Shown here in pieces: positions 23,036 through 33,447 of a stretch of DNA of 58,440 nucleotides. Source of the stretch: Citrobacter sp. Awk 4 (GTDB lineage Bacteria > Pseudomonadota > Gammaproteobacteria > Enterobacterales > Enterobacteriaceae); contig NZ_JANEWG010000031.1 in NCBI RefSeq assembly GCF_028069725.1, positions 1 through 58,440 of the forward strand. Reading direction: 5' to 3'. The notes under the pieces were generated by a model. It was given only the letters and a program-made list of their open reading frames with translations. It had not been told where the DNA came from and searched no databases. The first letter of the stretch is position 1. Each line of letters opens with the position of its first letter. The position numbers were made by a program, and so were the translations under genes.

Positions 23036-24274
23036 ATGGCTGCTTTACCAACGGGAGTCGAGATCAGAGGCAGCAGCCTCTGCATCTGGTTTATGTACCG
23101 GGGTAAACGATGCCGCGAAATTCTCAAAGGCTGGGTAGTCACGGCATCTAACATAAAGAAAGCAGGAAATCTTCGTTCGCTTATCCTGAGTGAGATCGCC
23201 ATGGATGAATTTGATTACCGGTTCCGTTTCCCGGCATCAAAAAAAATCTCCACGGTGGAGACAACAGTAAACATCCGAACGATGGGTGAGTTGAGCACTC
23301 TCTGGCTAAACATAAAAGAAACGGAGTTGGCTGCAAACACCATGCGTAAAACCCGTTCGCAGCTGGACACATTGCGGCATATTGTTGGCGAAGAAACCCC
23401 AATCATTACGATCAGGCACAGTGATATTCTCAACTACCGCAATGAGCTCCTTAGCGGAGAGACATTATATCGGAACGCCAGGCGAGGAAATAAAATCGGC
23501 AGAACGGTCAGAACCGTTGATAACTATATTTCTCTACTGTGCACCGTTTTGCGCTTCGCTTATCAGTCTGGTTTCATCCGGCATAAACCTTTTGAGGGGG
23601 TTAAAAAACTGCAGAAATCCAGGGCAAAACCGGATCCTCTATCTAAACAAGAATTTGACCAGCTGATGGCAAGTGAAACCGGGCAAAGTCAAAATATGTG
23701 GCGTTTCGCTGTTTATACCGGTCTGCGTCACGGCGAGCTGGCTGCTCTGGCATGGGAAGATGTAGATCTGGAAACTGGAACCGTCAGAGTATGTCGCAAC
23801 CTGACTATCATCGGGACTTTTGGACCACCAAAGACAGATGCCGGGATCAGAACGATAAAACTACTGGAGCCTGCACTGGATGCGCTCAAAGCTCAGAGCG
23901 AAATGACTGCCCTGCAACCAAAGACAAAAATAGTGTTCCAGCATAGGGAGTACGGTAAGACGGAAAATCAACGCGTACACTTCGTGTTTATGCCCCGGAT
24001 GCGGAAAGGAGAGCAAAAACCTTACTACTCTATGAGTAGCATCGGTGCCAGATGGAACGCAGCTGTAAAACGTGCTGGTATTCGTCGCCGTAATCCGTAC
24101 CATACGCGGCATACTTTTGCCTGCTGGCTGTTATCGGCTGGAGCAAACCCATCATTTATAGCTAATCAGATGGGGCATGAAAACGCGCAAATGGTGTACG
24201 AAGTCTACAGTACATGGATTGAAGAAATGAACGGCGATCAGGTTGCAATGTTGAATAACAAACTAGCCCTGTAA
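23036..24274 (+). CDS. Site-specific tyrosine recombinase (integrase)
   Basis: A 412-residue integrase. It has an N-terminal arm-binding domain with a beta-rich start ([20 protein letters not shown]), a core-binding SAM-like domain (about residues 80-180), and a catalytic domain. Catalytic residues are seen as R in [12 protein letters not shown]358 in [13 protein letters not shown]381 in MGHEN and probably Y391 in MVYEVYSTW. The family is that of Rac-type/Min27-like integrases that use ttcA. It is co-transcribed with xis, and its stop lies 50 bp before ttcA, so the attachment site is next to it. The frame is full length, so excision may still be possible. Confidence 0.93.
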   Translation: MAALPTGVEIRGSSLCIWFMYRGKRCREILKGWVVTASNIKKAGNLRSLILSEIAMDEFDYRFRFPASKKISTVETTVNIRTMGELSTLWLNIKETELAANTMRKTRSQLDTLRHIVGEETPIITIRHSDILNYRNELLSGETLYRNARRGNKIGRTVRTVDNYISLLCTVLRFAYQSGFIRHKPFEGVKKLQKSRAKPDPLSKQEFDQLMASETGQSQNMWRFAVYTGLRHGELAALAWEDVDLETGTVRVCRNLTIIGTFGPPKTDAGIRTIKLLEPALDALKAQSEMTALQPKTKIVFQHREYGKTENQRVHFVFMPRMRKGEQKPYYSMSSIGARWNAAVKRAGIRRRNPYHTRHTFACWLLSAGANPSFIANQMGHENAQMVYEVYSTWIEEMNGDQVAMLNNKLAL

Positions 24275-24323
24275 TGGAAGTTTGCCCCTTATATGCCCCT
24301 TTTGGTTTTTGAGAATGGTAATA

Positions 24324-25259
24324 ATGCAAGATAATCAAGAAGTTACAAAGAAAGAACAATACAACCTGAACAAATTACAAAAACGGTTGCGTCGTAACGT
24401 GGGCGAAGCGATTGCTGACTTCAACATGATTGAAGATGGCGACCGTATTATGGTGTGCCTTTCCGGCGGCAAAGACAGCTACACCATGCTGGAAATTCTG
24501 CGTAATTTGCAGCAAAGCGCGCCGATCAGTTTTTCCCTGGTTGCCGTTAACCTTGATCAGAAGCAACCCGGTTTCCCGGAACATATTCTGCCGGAGTACC
24601 TGGAGCAGTTAGGCGTAGAGTATAAAATTGTTGAAGAAAACACTTACGGGATCGTAAAAGAGAAAATTCCGGAAGGGAAAACGACCTGTTCTCTCTGCTC
24701 GCGCCTGCGCCGCGGCATTCTTTACCGTACGGCGACTGAACTTGGCGCGACAAAGATTGCGCTTGGGCATCATCGTGATGATATTTTGCAAACGCTGTTT
24801 TTGAATATGTTCTACGGCGGCAAGATGAAAGGTATGCCACCAAAGCTGATGAGCGATGATGGTAAGCACATAGTCATTCGTCCGCTGGCCTATTGCCGCG
24901 AGAAAGATATTGAGCGCTTTGCGCAGGCGAAAGCCTATCCGATCATTCCGTGTAACCTCTGCGGCTCACAACCCAACCTGCAACGTCAGGTGATTGCCGA
25001 CATGTTGCGCGACTGGGACAAACGTTACCCTGGACGAATTGAAACCATGTTCAGCGCAATGCAAAATGTGGTCCCTTCTCACCTGAGCGATATCAACCTG
25101 TTTGACTTCAAAGGAATCAAACACGGTTCCGACGTTGTGAACGGCGGCGATCTGGCGTTTGATCGCGAAGAAATCCCACTGCAACCGGCGGGATGGCAGC
25201 CAGAAGAAGATGAAAATCAACTGGATGAGTTACGACTGGATGTCGTCGAAGTGAAGTGA
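24324..25259 (+). CDS. ttcA: tRNA 2-thiocytidine synthetase TtcA
   Basis: A 311-residue enzyme that thiolates cytidine 32 of some tRNAs, using an iron-sulfur cluster. The PP-loop ATP pyrophosphatase motif SGGKDS is near residue 50. Two CxxC pairs (TTCSLCSR and PCNLCGSQ) hold the 4Fe-4S cluster. Length and sequence follow E. coli TtcA closely. ATG at 24324 ([11 protein letters not shown]) is chosen; the upstream open frame is prophage-side sequence. The 5' coding end overlaps the phage attachment site but the protein is not damaged. Its promoter region now comes from the prophage side, so control of ttcA may differ from that in an unlysogenised strain. Confidence 0.95.
   Translation: MQDNQEVTKKEQYNLNKLQKRLRRNVGEAIADFNMIEDGDRIMVCLSGGKDSYTMLEILRNLQQSAPISFSLVAVNLDQKQPGFPEHILPEYLEQLGVEYKIVEENTYGIVKEKIPEGKTTCSLCSRLRRGILYRTATELGATKIALGHHRDDILQTLFLNMFYGGKMKGMPPKLMSDDGKHIVIRPLAYCREKDIERFAQAKAYPIIPCNLCGSQPNLQRQVIADMLRDWDKRYPGRIETMFSAMQNVVPSHLSDINLFDFKGIKHGSDVVNGGDLAFDREEIPLQPAGWQPEEDENQLDELRLDVVEVK
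24348..24373. other. Probable attachment core (attR) in ttcA
   Basis: The 26-bp stretch from AAGAAAGAAC at 24348 to CTGAACAA at 24373 is the sequence I recall as the common core of the Rac prophage in E. coli ttcA. The integrase ends 74 bp upstream, the same arrangement as Rac intR and ttcA. The other copy should lie at the far left end of the prophage, outside the window, so the duplication cannot be seen here. Confidence 0.55.
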
Positions 25260-25265
25260 TTTTTT

Positions 25266-25294
25266 GGCGTCTCGGGTGTGATACCTGAGACGCC
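25266..25294 (+). terminator. Hairpin after ttcA
   Basis: GGCGTCTCGGGT and ACCTGAGACGCC (one mismatch) enclose GTGAT in the 45-bp gap between convergent ttcA and dbpA. The following CTCTTAATG is only a weak T-tract, so termination strength is uncertain. Confidence 0.5.
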
Positions 25295-25304
25295 CTCTTA
25301 ATGC

Positions 25305-26678
25305 TTATTTCAACAAACGAACCCGGCAAGTCTTACCTTTGATCTTACCGTTTTGCAATTGCTTCCACGCTTTGTGCGCTACCGCCTGGCGAACCGCCAC
25401 GTAGACATGCGCCGGATGCACAGCAATCTTACCAATATCAGCGCCATCCAGACCGATATCTCCGGTCAACGCCCCCAGCACATCGCCAGGACGCATTTTG
25501 GCTTTTTTACCGCCATCAATGCACAACGTCACCATCTCAGCCTCCAGTGGTACAATCGGGCTGCTGCCCGGCGTCACCAGCCAGTTGAGTTTAAGCTGTA
25601 ACATTTCAGACAAAATATTCGCACGCTGTGCTTCTTCAGGGGCGCAGAAACTGATCGCCAATCCACTTTGCCCCGCGCGGGCGGTACGGCCGATACGGTG
25701 TACGTGAACTTCCGGGTCCCACGCCAGCTCAAAGTTGACCACCAGCTCCAGCGATTTGATATCAAGACCACGGGCGGCAACATCGGTTGCTACCAGCACG
25801 CGCGCGCTGCCGTTGGCAAAACGAACCAATGTCTGATCACGATCGCGCTGCTCAAGATCGCCATGCAGCGCCAGAGCGCTTTGCCCTGCGGCATTCAGCG
25901 CATCGCAAACTGACTGGCAATCTTTTTTGGTATTACAGAACACCACACAGGATGCCGGCTGATGCTGGCTAAGCAATTTTTGCAGCAGCGGAATTTTGCC
26001 CTGCGAAGAGGTTTCATAAAATTGCTGTTCAATCGCAGGAAGCGCATCGACGGTGTCGATTTCAATGGTGAGCGGCTCCCGCTGCACCCGACCGCTAATG
26101 GCGGCGATGGCATCGGGCCAGGTAGCAGAAAACAACAACGTCTGACGCGAAGCGGGGGCAAAACGGATCACCTCGTCAATGGCGTCGCTGAATCCCATGT
26201 CGAGCATACGATCAGCTTCGTCCATCACCAGTGTATTCAGGGCATCCAGCGAAACGGTGCCTTTTTGCAGGTGGTCGAGCAAGCGCCCCGGCGTGGCCAC
26301 AATAATATGCGGCGCATGCTGGAGAGAATCTCGCTGAGCGCCGAAAGGCTGCCCGCCGCAGAGGGTTAAAATTTTGGTGTTGGGCAGGAAACGCGCCAGA
26401 CGTCGCAACTCTCCTGCGACCTGATCGGCCAGTTCGCGGGTAGGGCAAAGCACCAGGGACTGCGTCTGGAACAGACCCGCATCAATATGCTGCAGAAGTC
26501 CAAGACCAAACGCGGCCGTCTTGCCACTGCCGGTTTTTGCCTGCACGCGGACATCACGCCCGGACAGAATGGCTGGCAGCGCGGCAGCCTGTACCGGCGT
26601 CATCTCAAGGTAACCCAACTCGTTAAGATTCTCGAGTTGGGCATCAGGCAAAACATTCAGGGCTGAAAAAGCAGTCAC
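25305..26678 (-). CDS. dbpA: ATP-dependent RNA helicase DbpA
   Basis: A 457-residue DEAD-box helicase, the same length as E. coli DbpA. It acts in assembly of the 50S ribosomal subunit. Motifs in order: Q motif PVQAAALP, Walker A AKTGSGKT, motif Ib TPGRLL, motif II DEAD in VMDEADRM, motif III SAT, motif V RGLD, motif VI HRIGRTARAG. The C-terminal domain (from about residue 380, ending GKTCRVRLLK) is the RNA-recognition fold that binds hairpin 92 of 23S rRNA and gives specificity. The context next to ttcA is as in E. coli. Confidence 0.96.
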   Translation of the reverse strand: MTAFSALNVLPDAQLENLNELGYLEMTPVQAAALPAILSGRDVRVQAKTGSGKTAAFGLGLLQHIDAGLFQTQSLVLCPTRELADQVAGELRRLARFLPNTKILTLCGGQPFGAQRDSLQHAPHIIVATPGRLLDHLQKGTVSLDALNTLVMDEADRMLDMGFSDAIDEVIRFAPASRQTLLFSATWPDAIAAISGRVQREPLTIEIDTVDALPAIEQQFYETSSQGKIPLLQKLLSQHQPASCVVFCNTKKDCQSVCDALNAAGQSALALHGDLEQRDRDQTLVRFANGSARVLVATDVAARGLDIKSLELVVNFELAWDPEVHVHRIGRTARAGQSGLAISFCAPEEAQRANILSEMLQLKLNWLVTPGSSPIVPLEAEMVTLCIDGGKKAKMRPGDVLGALTGDIGLDGADIGKIAVHPAHVYVAVRQAVAHKAWKQLQNGKIKGKTCRVRLLK

Positions 26679-26701
26679 AATTCAATCTCATCGTATATGG
26701 C

Positions 26702-26890
26702 TTATCGGTAGCAGGCGCGTATCCTCGCAGATCTCCGCTTACGATGCGACATTTTAATCGGTTCTTCATCTGGCGGCGGGTCTGGCATGGGCTGCGGACG
26801 AGGAATGGGATCGGGCATCGGTATTGGGTCGGTTGGCAAGGGTTCTGGCTGACGCGTATGCAGGTGCAGCAGGGTTAAAAAACGGCTCAT
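26702..26890 (-). CDS. Small proline-rich hypothetical protein
   Basis: A 62-residue protein with a hydrophobic N-terminus, a proline/aspartate-rich middle (PEPLPTDPIPMPDPIPRPQP, residues 16-35) and an arginine-rich tail. A strong ribosome site (GGAGGGTAAC before ATG) supports translation. It lies between dbpA and the fnrS sRNA on the same strand. I do not recognise a family. The repeated PxP units suggest an extended, unstructured protein. Confidence 0.55.
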   Translation of the reverse strand: MSRFLTLLHLHTRQPEPLPTDPIPMPDPIPRPQPMPDPPPDEEPIKMSHRKRRSARIRACYR

Positions 26891-26939
26891 GTTACCCTCC
26901 GGTCATTCAGGCTGACACTTTTAGGGTAGTCCCGCAGGC

Positions 26940-27061
26940 AAAAAAAAGCCGACTAATCTAAGTCGGCGTCGTACGAATCAATTGTGCTATGCAGTAATTC
27001 AAAAAAGGAAGTAAGACAATATGGAGCGCAACGCCCATCGCTTGACGTTGCATTCACCTGC
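26940..27061 (-). ncRNA. fnrS: FnrS small regulatory RNA
   Basis: The - strand from 27061 begins GCAGGTGAATGCAACG, carries the GCGTTGCG and TTACTTCC segments that pair with target mRNAs, and ends in a GCCGACTTAGATTAGTCGGC terminator hairpin followed by eight T. This is 122 nt, the length of E. coli FnrS, and lies in the same place between zntB and dbpA. FnrS is made anaerobically under FNR control and, with Hfq, represses genes for oxidative metabolism (sodA, sodB, maeA, gpmA and others). The terminator loop differs slightly from the E. coli sequence but keeps the stem. Confidence 0.95.
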
Positions 27062-27096
27062 GAGAGAGATATTGCCCCGAATAGGTAGACGGTTTA

Positions 27097-27110
27097 TTGA
27101 CTTCGCTCAA
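27097..27110 (-). promoter_or_regulatory. FNR box of fnrS
   Basis: TTGAG-CGAA-GTCAA (- strand), close to the TTGAT-N4-ATCAA consensus, centred about 42 bp before the fnrS start. That is the class II activation position, so FNR should activate fnrS directly. Confidence 0.8.
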
Positions 27111-27156
27111 ACTATACCGCGTTTCCATACACATACATGAAGAAAAATAGTTGATG

Positions 27157-28161
<1,005 letters not shown>

Positions 28162-28419
28162 TCATTCTCACCGATAGTCTAGCCTTCAGTGCATGTTAAG
28201 CAATATCTCTTTATCCCATTGTGCTGAAATGATTCAGAAATATCACTCAACTTGTCCGCAGTGTCCCCTTCGTTTGAGCATCCCCTCTGGATCCGTGTTT
28301 TCTACCAGTTTAGTGAGTGCAATGTGGTTGTTCTATGTGAAAAAAATGTTATTAGTGGCGTGTTTTGCCAGGCCGTTAACACAAATTACTGCTAGATTTA
28401 TCTGCACGATATTCTCTCA

Positions 28420-30546
28420 ATGGAGAGCCCGATGTTGCAGGTTGCCTGGGACCCCGTTCTGATTGGCATTTCTTTTTTAGTCGCTTTTATCGCGTCTTTC
28501 GTTGCTCTCGACAGTGCCGGTAAAGTGGCGATCTCCAGTCGTCGTGGTTCGGCTTTCTGGCGTTTTTCTGGTGGAGCGACACTCGGCATGGGCATCTGGT
28601 CAATGCATTTCATCGGGATGCTGGCGATGAAAATGAGCATGCCAATGAATTATCATTTTCCCCTCACTGCGTTGTCTTTTCTGATCGCCCTCGTGGCCGC
28701 CACGCTGGCGATCACTATCGCCATTTCCGGCGATACGCTTTCAAGAAAAAGACTCGTTGTTGCGACGGGAATTTTGAGTTCTGGCGTGGTGAGTATGCAT
28801 TATGTCGGGATGGCCGCCATTCTGGAACATTCCGCTATTGTCTGGGATGCGAGCCTCATTCTGCTCTCCGTCGTCATTGCCGTGATCGCATCCGGAACTG
28901 GCTTGTGGCTGGCATTTCATCTACGACAACATTCCCGCAGGGTATTGATTAATCGCCTTATCGCCGCGCTCGTAATGGCGCTGGCGATTTGCGCGATGCA
29001 TTACACGGGGATGGGAGCTGCCACATTCACGCATTATGCGCATACACCGCATATGGGCATCAATACGGTCGAGTTATCGGTCTGGGTTTCCGCCATTACA
29101 CTGATGATTCTGGGCATTATGCTGATTATTTCGATGGTCGATTCTCAGTTGCGAACCTCGCGACTGGCCGACAATTTACACCAGTTAAACTCCCGTCTTG
29201 AATATCAAACCCAGTTTGATTCCCTCACAGGCCTTGCCAACCGCACCCAAATCGATATGTGCCTGCAGGCTTGTCTGCACCATTCGGCCCTGCACCAACA
29301 ACATTTTGCCCTGGTGTTTATCGATTTAGATCGGTTCAAGATGGTAAATGATACCTGGGGCCATCACATTGGCGATCAACTGCTGATTGCCAGCGCACAG
29401 CGGATCAGCAAATGCCTTGACGACACGATGACGCTTGCCCGATTGGGCGGTGACGAATTTATTCTGCTCGTACCAGGTAGCACGAAAGAATTGCTATCTT
29501 CCTTACTGGCGAGGATTGCCGAAGAAATCAATGCCCCCTTCCCACTCTCCGGGCATATGATTCGTGTCTCGCTCAGCGCCGGAAGCAGCTTTTATCCTGA
29601 ACATGGTTCCACGCTGCACGACCTCAAAGTGAAAGCCGACGTGGCGATGTATCATGTTAAGCAGAAAGGTAGAAATGGCTGGGCCATTTATTCACCGGAA
29701 ATGGAAGCTCTTGTGACTTCTGCGCCAGGAATTTTGCAGGAGCTCCCACTGGCGCTTGAGCAACATCAATTCGAGTTGTGGTTTCAGCCTAAATACACGG
29801 CCGGAGATCATGCCCTGACCGGTTTTGAGGCCTTACTTCGCTGGCGACACCCTAAACAAGGTCTGCTGCTACCAGGTGTATTTCTGCCAGCGCTGGAAGA
29901 GACCGGGCTTATCATCCCGGTAGGTAACTGGGTTATTCAGCAAGCCTGTTTCCAGCTTTATCAATGGAAACAACAAGGACACCCTGAATGGTCACTTGCC
30001 ATCAATCTCTCCCCCACGCAATTTGAACAACATGATATCGTCGACATTGTTTCTGAGTCACTGAAACGTTATCACCTCTCCCCGACACAATTAACGCTGG
30101 AAATCACTGAAAGTGTTGCCTTTAAAAATTTATCGCGCAGCGTAGAAATATTGAATACATTCTCTGAAGCAGGGATCATCGTTTCTATTGATGATTTCGG
30201 GACCGGTTATTCAAATATGTTGATGTTAAAATCACTTCCGGCGCGTGAGTTAAAAATTGACAGAGTATTTATTAAAGATCTCGCTGAAAACAGCAAAAAT
30301 ATGAAAATAGTGTCTACTATTATCGACATTGCGCATTCTATGAATATGCGTGTTGTTGCTGAAGGCATCGAAACTCCGGAGCAAGAAATGCTGTTAACCC
30401 GCATGGGCTGCGGTGTTCTGCAAGGTTTTTTGTTTGCAAAACCGATTCCAGCGAATAGAATCCCAGAATTAATCCAAAAAGACAGTATCGTAAAGCAGTT
30501 GAAAGCTGTGCCCCCATTAGCTCCGCAGCAAACTATTTCGCTGTAA
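28420..30546 (+). CDS. MHYT-GGDEF-EAL c-di-GMP signalling protein
   Basis: A 708-residue membrane protein that could both make and break c-di-GMP. The N-terminal MHYT sensor domain has seven transmembrane helices and three copper-ligand-like repeats (SMHFIGM, SMHYVGM, AMHYTGM) between residues about 60 and 205. The GGDEF domain (260-420) keeps RLGGDEFI. The EAL domain (440-690) keeps EALLRW, NLSPTQFE, EITES, DDFGTGYSN, KIDR and AEGIET. Both active sites look intact. MHYT domains are proposed to sense oxygen, CO or NO through metal ions. It is absent from E. coli K-12 at this place. It precedes dgcM by 68 bp on the same strand, so co-transcription is likely. Confidence 0.92.
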   Translation: MESPMLQVAWDPVLIGISFLVAFIASFVALDSAGKVAISSRRGSAFWRFSGGATLGMGIWSMHFIGMLAMKMSMPMNYHFPLTALSFLIALVAATLAITIAISGDTLSRKRLVVATGILSSGVVSMHYVGMAAILEHSAIVWDASLILLSVVIAVIASGTGLWLAFHLRQHSRRVLINRLIAALVMALAICAMHYTGMGAATFTHYAHTPHMGINTVELSVWVSAITLMILGIMLIISMVDSQLRTSRLADNLHQLNSRLEYQTQFDSLTGLANRTQIDMCLQACLHHSALHQQHFALVFIDLDRFKMVNDTWGHHIGDQLLIASAQRISKCLDDTMTLARLGGDEFILLVPGSTKELLSSLLARIAEEINAPFPLSGHMIRVSLSAGSSFYPEHGSTLHDLKVKADVAMYHVKQKGRNGWAIYSPEMEALVTSAPGILQELPLALEQHQFELWFQPKYTAGDHALTGFEALLRWRHPKQGLLLPGVFLPALEETGLIIPVGNWVIQQACFQLYQWKQQGHPEWSLAINLSPTQFEQHDIVDIVSESLKRYHLSPTQLTLEITESVAFKNLSRSVEILNTFSEAGIIVSIDDFGTGYSNMLMLKSLPARELKIDRVFIKDLAENSKNMKIVSTIIDIAHSMNMRVVAEGIETPEQEMLLTRMGCGVLQGFLFAKPIPANRIPELIQKDSIVKQLKAVPPLAPQQTISL

Positions 30547-30613
30547 GAGATTGATGATAAAAATGATCTGCCAATAATTGGCTGCACAGCATGTGAAGAT
30601 AACAGGATTATCA

Positions 30614-31846
30614 ATGATTGCACACGAACTCAATGCCCTGAATTTATTAACCGTTCCTGTTTGGATCGTCTCACCGCATAAAGAAGAGCTGGTATTTGCC
30701 AATACCGCAGCGCGGGAGTTAATGCAGGAAAATACATTCGGCCAACTGCGGAAGGGGTTATTTTCGGCACATGCGCAAAATGAATTGTCCATGTATATCA
30801 CTGACCTACGAAATCAGCGGGATATTGTAGAAATCCTGACGATCTATTGTAATGGTCAGGAAAATGCGCTGTCCTGCCGACTTTCTATCAAAACACTCGC
30901 AACCGGAGACGATGTGATTCTCTTTGAGGGTTTTGAAGTACAGGCGGTACAGGGGCTGAAGGCTAGCCGCTCTGCAAACTATCAACGCAAGAAACAAGGC
31001 TTCTATGCCCGTTTTTTCCAGACAAACACCGCGCCCATGCTGCTGATCGATCCTTCCCGTGAGGGGCTAATTGTGGATGCTAACCTGGCGGCGATGAACT
31101 TCTACGGCTACAGCCACGAGGTGATGTGCCAAAAACATACCTGGGAAATTAATGAATTAGGCCGTCATGTGTTGCCTGTTATGCATGAAGTCGCACGCCT
31201 GCCCGGCGGGCATAAGCCGCTCAATTTTGTGCACAAACTGGCTGACGGCTCCACCCGTCACGTACAAACGTATGCAGGCCCTATCGAAATATACGGCGAC
31301 CGGCTTATGTTATGTATCATCCACGACATCACCGAACAAAAGCGGCTTGAGCAGGAGCTGGAGCGCGCCGCAATGCATGACGAGCTCACCGGTTTATTAA
31401 ACCGAAGGCAGTTTTATCAAATTACCGAGCACAGCCAGACGCCCCATTTAGCACTGACGCAGGATTACAGTTTGCTGCTGATCGACACCGATCGCTTTAA
31501 GAGTATCAACGATCTTTATGGCCATCTGAAAGGCGATGAGGTGTTGTGCGCCCTTTCTCGCACGCTTGAAGCCCACGCCCGTAAAGGTGATCTGGTTTTT
31601 CGCTGGGGTGGCGAGGAGTTTGTGCTGCTGTTGCCGCGCACCCCCCTGGATACGGCAATGGCCATCGCCGAAACCCTGCGCGCCAGTGTCGCCAAAATCA
31701 GTATTGCTGGCTTACCGCGTTTTACGGTCAGTATTGGTGTGGCGCGACATGAACAGAATGAAAGTATCGACGAATTGTTTAAACGCGTGGACGATGCGTT
31801 ATACAAAGCCAAAAATGACGGACGTAACAGGGTGCTCGCCGCCTGA
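30614..31846 (+). CDS. dgcM: Diguanylate cyclase DgcM (YdaM)
   Basis: A 410-residue protein, same length as E. coli DgcM. Two PAS-like sensory regions (about residues 1-110 and 125-250, with YGYSHEVMCQKHTWEI) precede a GGDEF domain with the active GGEEF variant (WGGEEFVLLLPR). In E. coli DgcM makes c-di-GMP locally and directly activates the regulator MlrA, so that csgD and curli are expressed. ATG at 30614 (MIAHELNALN) gives the E. coli start; the ORF is open 12 codons further. It is the only one of the two c-di-GMP genes here that E. coli also has. The neighbour upstream may supply an opposing phosphodiesterase. Confidence 0.94.
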   Translation: MIAHELNALNLLTVPVWIVSPHKEELVFANTAARELMQENTFGQLRKGLFSAHAQNELSMYITDLRNQRDIVEILTIYCNGQENALSCRLSIKTLATGDDVILFEGFEVQAVQGLKASRSANYQRKKQGFYARFFQTNTAPMLLIDPSREGLIVDANLAAMNFYGYSHEVMCQKHTWEINELGRHVLPVMHEVARLPGGHKPLNFVHKLADGSTRHVQTYAGPIEIYGDRLMLCIIHDITEQKRLEQELERAAMHDELTGLLNRRQFYQITEHSQTPHLALTQDYSLLLIDTDRFKSINDLYGHLKGDEVLCALSRTLEAHARKGDLVFRWGGEEFVLLLPRTPLDTAMAIAETLRASVAKISIAGLPRFTVSIGVARHEQNESIDELFKRVDDALYKAKNDGRNRVLAA

Positions 31847-31948
31847 CGTCGCATGATACTGCTGATGCGTCATGGAAGACGCTGTGTTCTCTGTTCCCAT
31901 TTTACCGTCCGCTCCTGGCGGTGCAGGCGAATTTTTGCCGTGATGTCG

Positions 31949-32512
31949 CTAGCGGCTGCGCTTGGCGTGACGTTCCCAGTTTTCTTGTTTCGCCTGCGCG
32001 GTTTTGCGCAACGCAACATAGCATGCACCGCTGCCGCCATGATGCGCTAACGCCGTACAATAAGCCTGAACATCGTCGAACTCTGTCAGCCATCGCGCGA
32101 CATAACTGCGAACGACATTGGCATGTGAACGGTCTTCACGTCCTTTACCGTGGATTATCAGCACATTACGTAAACCGTCCTGCAATGACTGCGAAATGAA
32201 ACTGAACAGCATCTTGCGACACTCTTCAACAGGTTGGCGCAACAAATTCAGGCTTGCCTGCTGGCTGTACTTACCTAAACGCAGTTTGTCGGTAACCCCT
32301 TGCTGCAAACCTTCCCGACGAAATTCCAGCGGTTGACTGAGCGGGATAACATCCAAAAAACCGGTGGTGAGAAAATTATCAAGCTGGAGTGTATCCAGAT
32401 GCTGCGGGGCGCGTTGATTACGCGTGGGCTGCCAGTGTATATCCGTACAACGCTTTAGCGGCTGGACATCCTCCATGGCGTCAAGAAATAGCGATGTGTC
32501 GTCAGGGTTCAT
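31949..32512 (-). CDS. smrA: DNA endonuclease SmrA
   Basis: A 187-residue protein, same length as E. coli SmrA (YdaL). The C-terminal Smr domain (residues 85-175) has the conserved segments VLIIHGKGR and ALAHHGGSGACYVALRK, which include histidine and lysine of the active site. MutS2-type Smr domains have nicking-nuclease activity. The N-terminal part is low-complexity and charged. It is divergent from ogt and convergent with dgcM. The E. coli abg operon that lies next to it is not present here. Confidence 0.92.
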   Translation of the reverse strand: MNPDDTSLFLDAMEDVQPLKRCTDIHWQPTRNQRAPQHLDTLQLDNFLTTGFLDVIPLSQPLEFRREGLQQGVTDKLRLGKYSQQASLNLLRQPVEECRKMLFSFISQSLQDGLRNVLIIHGKGREDRSHANVVRSYVARWLTEFDDVQAYCTALAHHGGSGACYVALRKTAQAKQENWERHAKRSR

Positions 32513-32737
32513 GATTCATCCTCCAGCTTTAGCCTCCGCACTATCATAACCGCACGATATTATGCCGACAACGCTTTACAGTTGTTTCCAAAAACAGGTC
32601 ATGATGCTCTGCGGTGTGGGCTACGGAGCAGTGCCTCCTTCTCTTTTTAGGGTATAGATGCCGATCATCGTCGCATGATATCGTGTCATTTTGCCGACTG
32701 TGTCGGAAATATTTCCGTGCTGAATAAAGGGAAACGG

Positions 32738-33253
32738 ATGCTGAAATTACTTCAAGACAACATCGCGACTCCGCTGGGTCCGCTATGGGTGATTTGCGAT
32801 GAACAATTTCGCCTACGGGCGATCGAGTGGGAGCAACACAGCGACCGTATGGAGCAATTGCTGGATATCCACTATCGCAGCGAAGGGTATGAGCGTGTTG
32901 TCACCAAAAACCCCGGCGGCTTAAGCGACAAGATCTCTGACTATTTTGAGGGCAATCTCAGCATCATCGATACGCTGGAAACCGCCACTGGCGGCACCGA
33001 TTTTCAACGTGAGGTGTGGCGGGCGCTACGTTCCATTCCGTGCGGACATGTCATGCATTACGGTCAGTTAGCGGAGCAGTTAGGTCGTCCTGGCGCCGCA
33101 CGCGCGGTCGGAGCCGCCAATGGCGCGAATCCCGTCAGTATTGTTGTGCCCTGTCACCGCGTCATTGGGCGTAACGGCACGATGACCGGGTACGCTGGCG
33201 GCGTGCAACGAAAAGAGTGGCTACTGCGCCATGAAGGCTACCTGCTACTTTAA
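32738..33253 (+). CDS. ogt: O6-methylguanine-DNA methyltransferase Ogt
   Basis: A 171-residue constitutive DNA repair protein that takes the alkyl group from O6-methylguanine or O4-methylthymine onto its own cysteine. The active site is PCHRVIG, with the cysteine near residue 139. The C-terminal DNA-binding domain begins at [15 protein letters not shown], a helix-turn-helix with the arginine finger in [14 protein letters not shown] at 32738 ([14 protein letters not shown]) gives the E. coli length; a 21-codon upstream extension is open but not conserved. Confidence 0.95.
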   Translation: MLKLLQDNIATPLGPLWVICDEQFRLRAIEWEQHSDRMEQLLDIHYRSEGYERVVTKNPGGLSDKISDYFEGNLSIIDTLETATGGTDFQREVWRALRSIPCGHVMHYGQLAEQLGRPGAARAVGAANGANPVSIVVPCHRVIGRNGTMTGYAGGVQRKEWLLRHEGYLLL

Positions 33254-33414
33254 AATCCAGGCATTTCGTGCCATCTGACTCACACTTTGCTGTAAAATAA
33301 CCGCATATAAATTAAGTATTTTCAAAGAGATAGAAATATTCACTTCGCTTATGTCTGAATTATCCCCTATTGACGGTAGCTCAGACTTACGTGCTCACCA
33401 AAAAGATGTTAAAA

Positions 33415-33428
33415 TTGACAAATATCAA
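33415..33428 (+). promoter_or_regulatory. FNR box in the fnr leader (autoregulation)
   Basis: TTGAC-AAAT-ATCAA, matching the FNR consensus, 20 bp upstream of the fnr ATG. E. coli fnr has the same site and is repressed by its own product without oxygen. Confidence 0.85.
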
Positions 33429-33447
33429 TTACGGCTTGAGCAGACCT

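Larger units (their letters stand above)
1..24373. mobile_element. Defective lambdoid prophage in ttcA (right part only)
   Basis: Continuous block of phage genes from tail assembly (left) to integrase (right), ending at the 5' end of ttcA. Gene order (int, xis, recT, recE, cI, ydaS/ydaT-like, O, dnaC-like, rusA, Q, holin, endolysin, Rz, terminase, tail M-L-K-I) is that of a lambdoid siphovirus related to Rac and Gifsy-type phages. The left attachment site and the host-specificity (J-like) tail gene are not in the window. A large internal deletion joins terL to tail gene M, so the element cannot make virions. The control, replication, recombination and lysis modules look intact. The right boundary is inferred from the Rac attachment site; the left boundary is the window edge. 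Confidence 0.93.

Noticed and set aside
26702..26890. Could the proline-rich 62-residue frame be only the leader of the dbpA transcript?
   Set aside because: It has a strong ribosome site and a coherent composition, so it is kept as a gene with moderate confidence, but no function is claimed.
32513..32737. McaS-like sRNA next to smrA, as in E. coli
   Set aside because: The McaS sequence is not found in the smrA-ogt gap, consistent with loss of the abg region.
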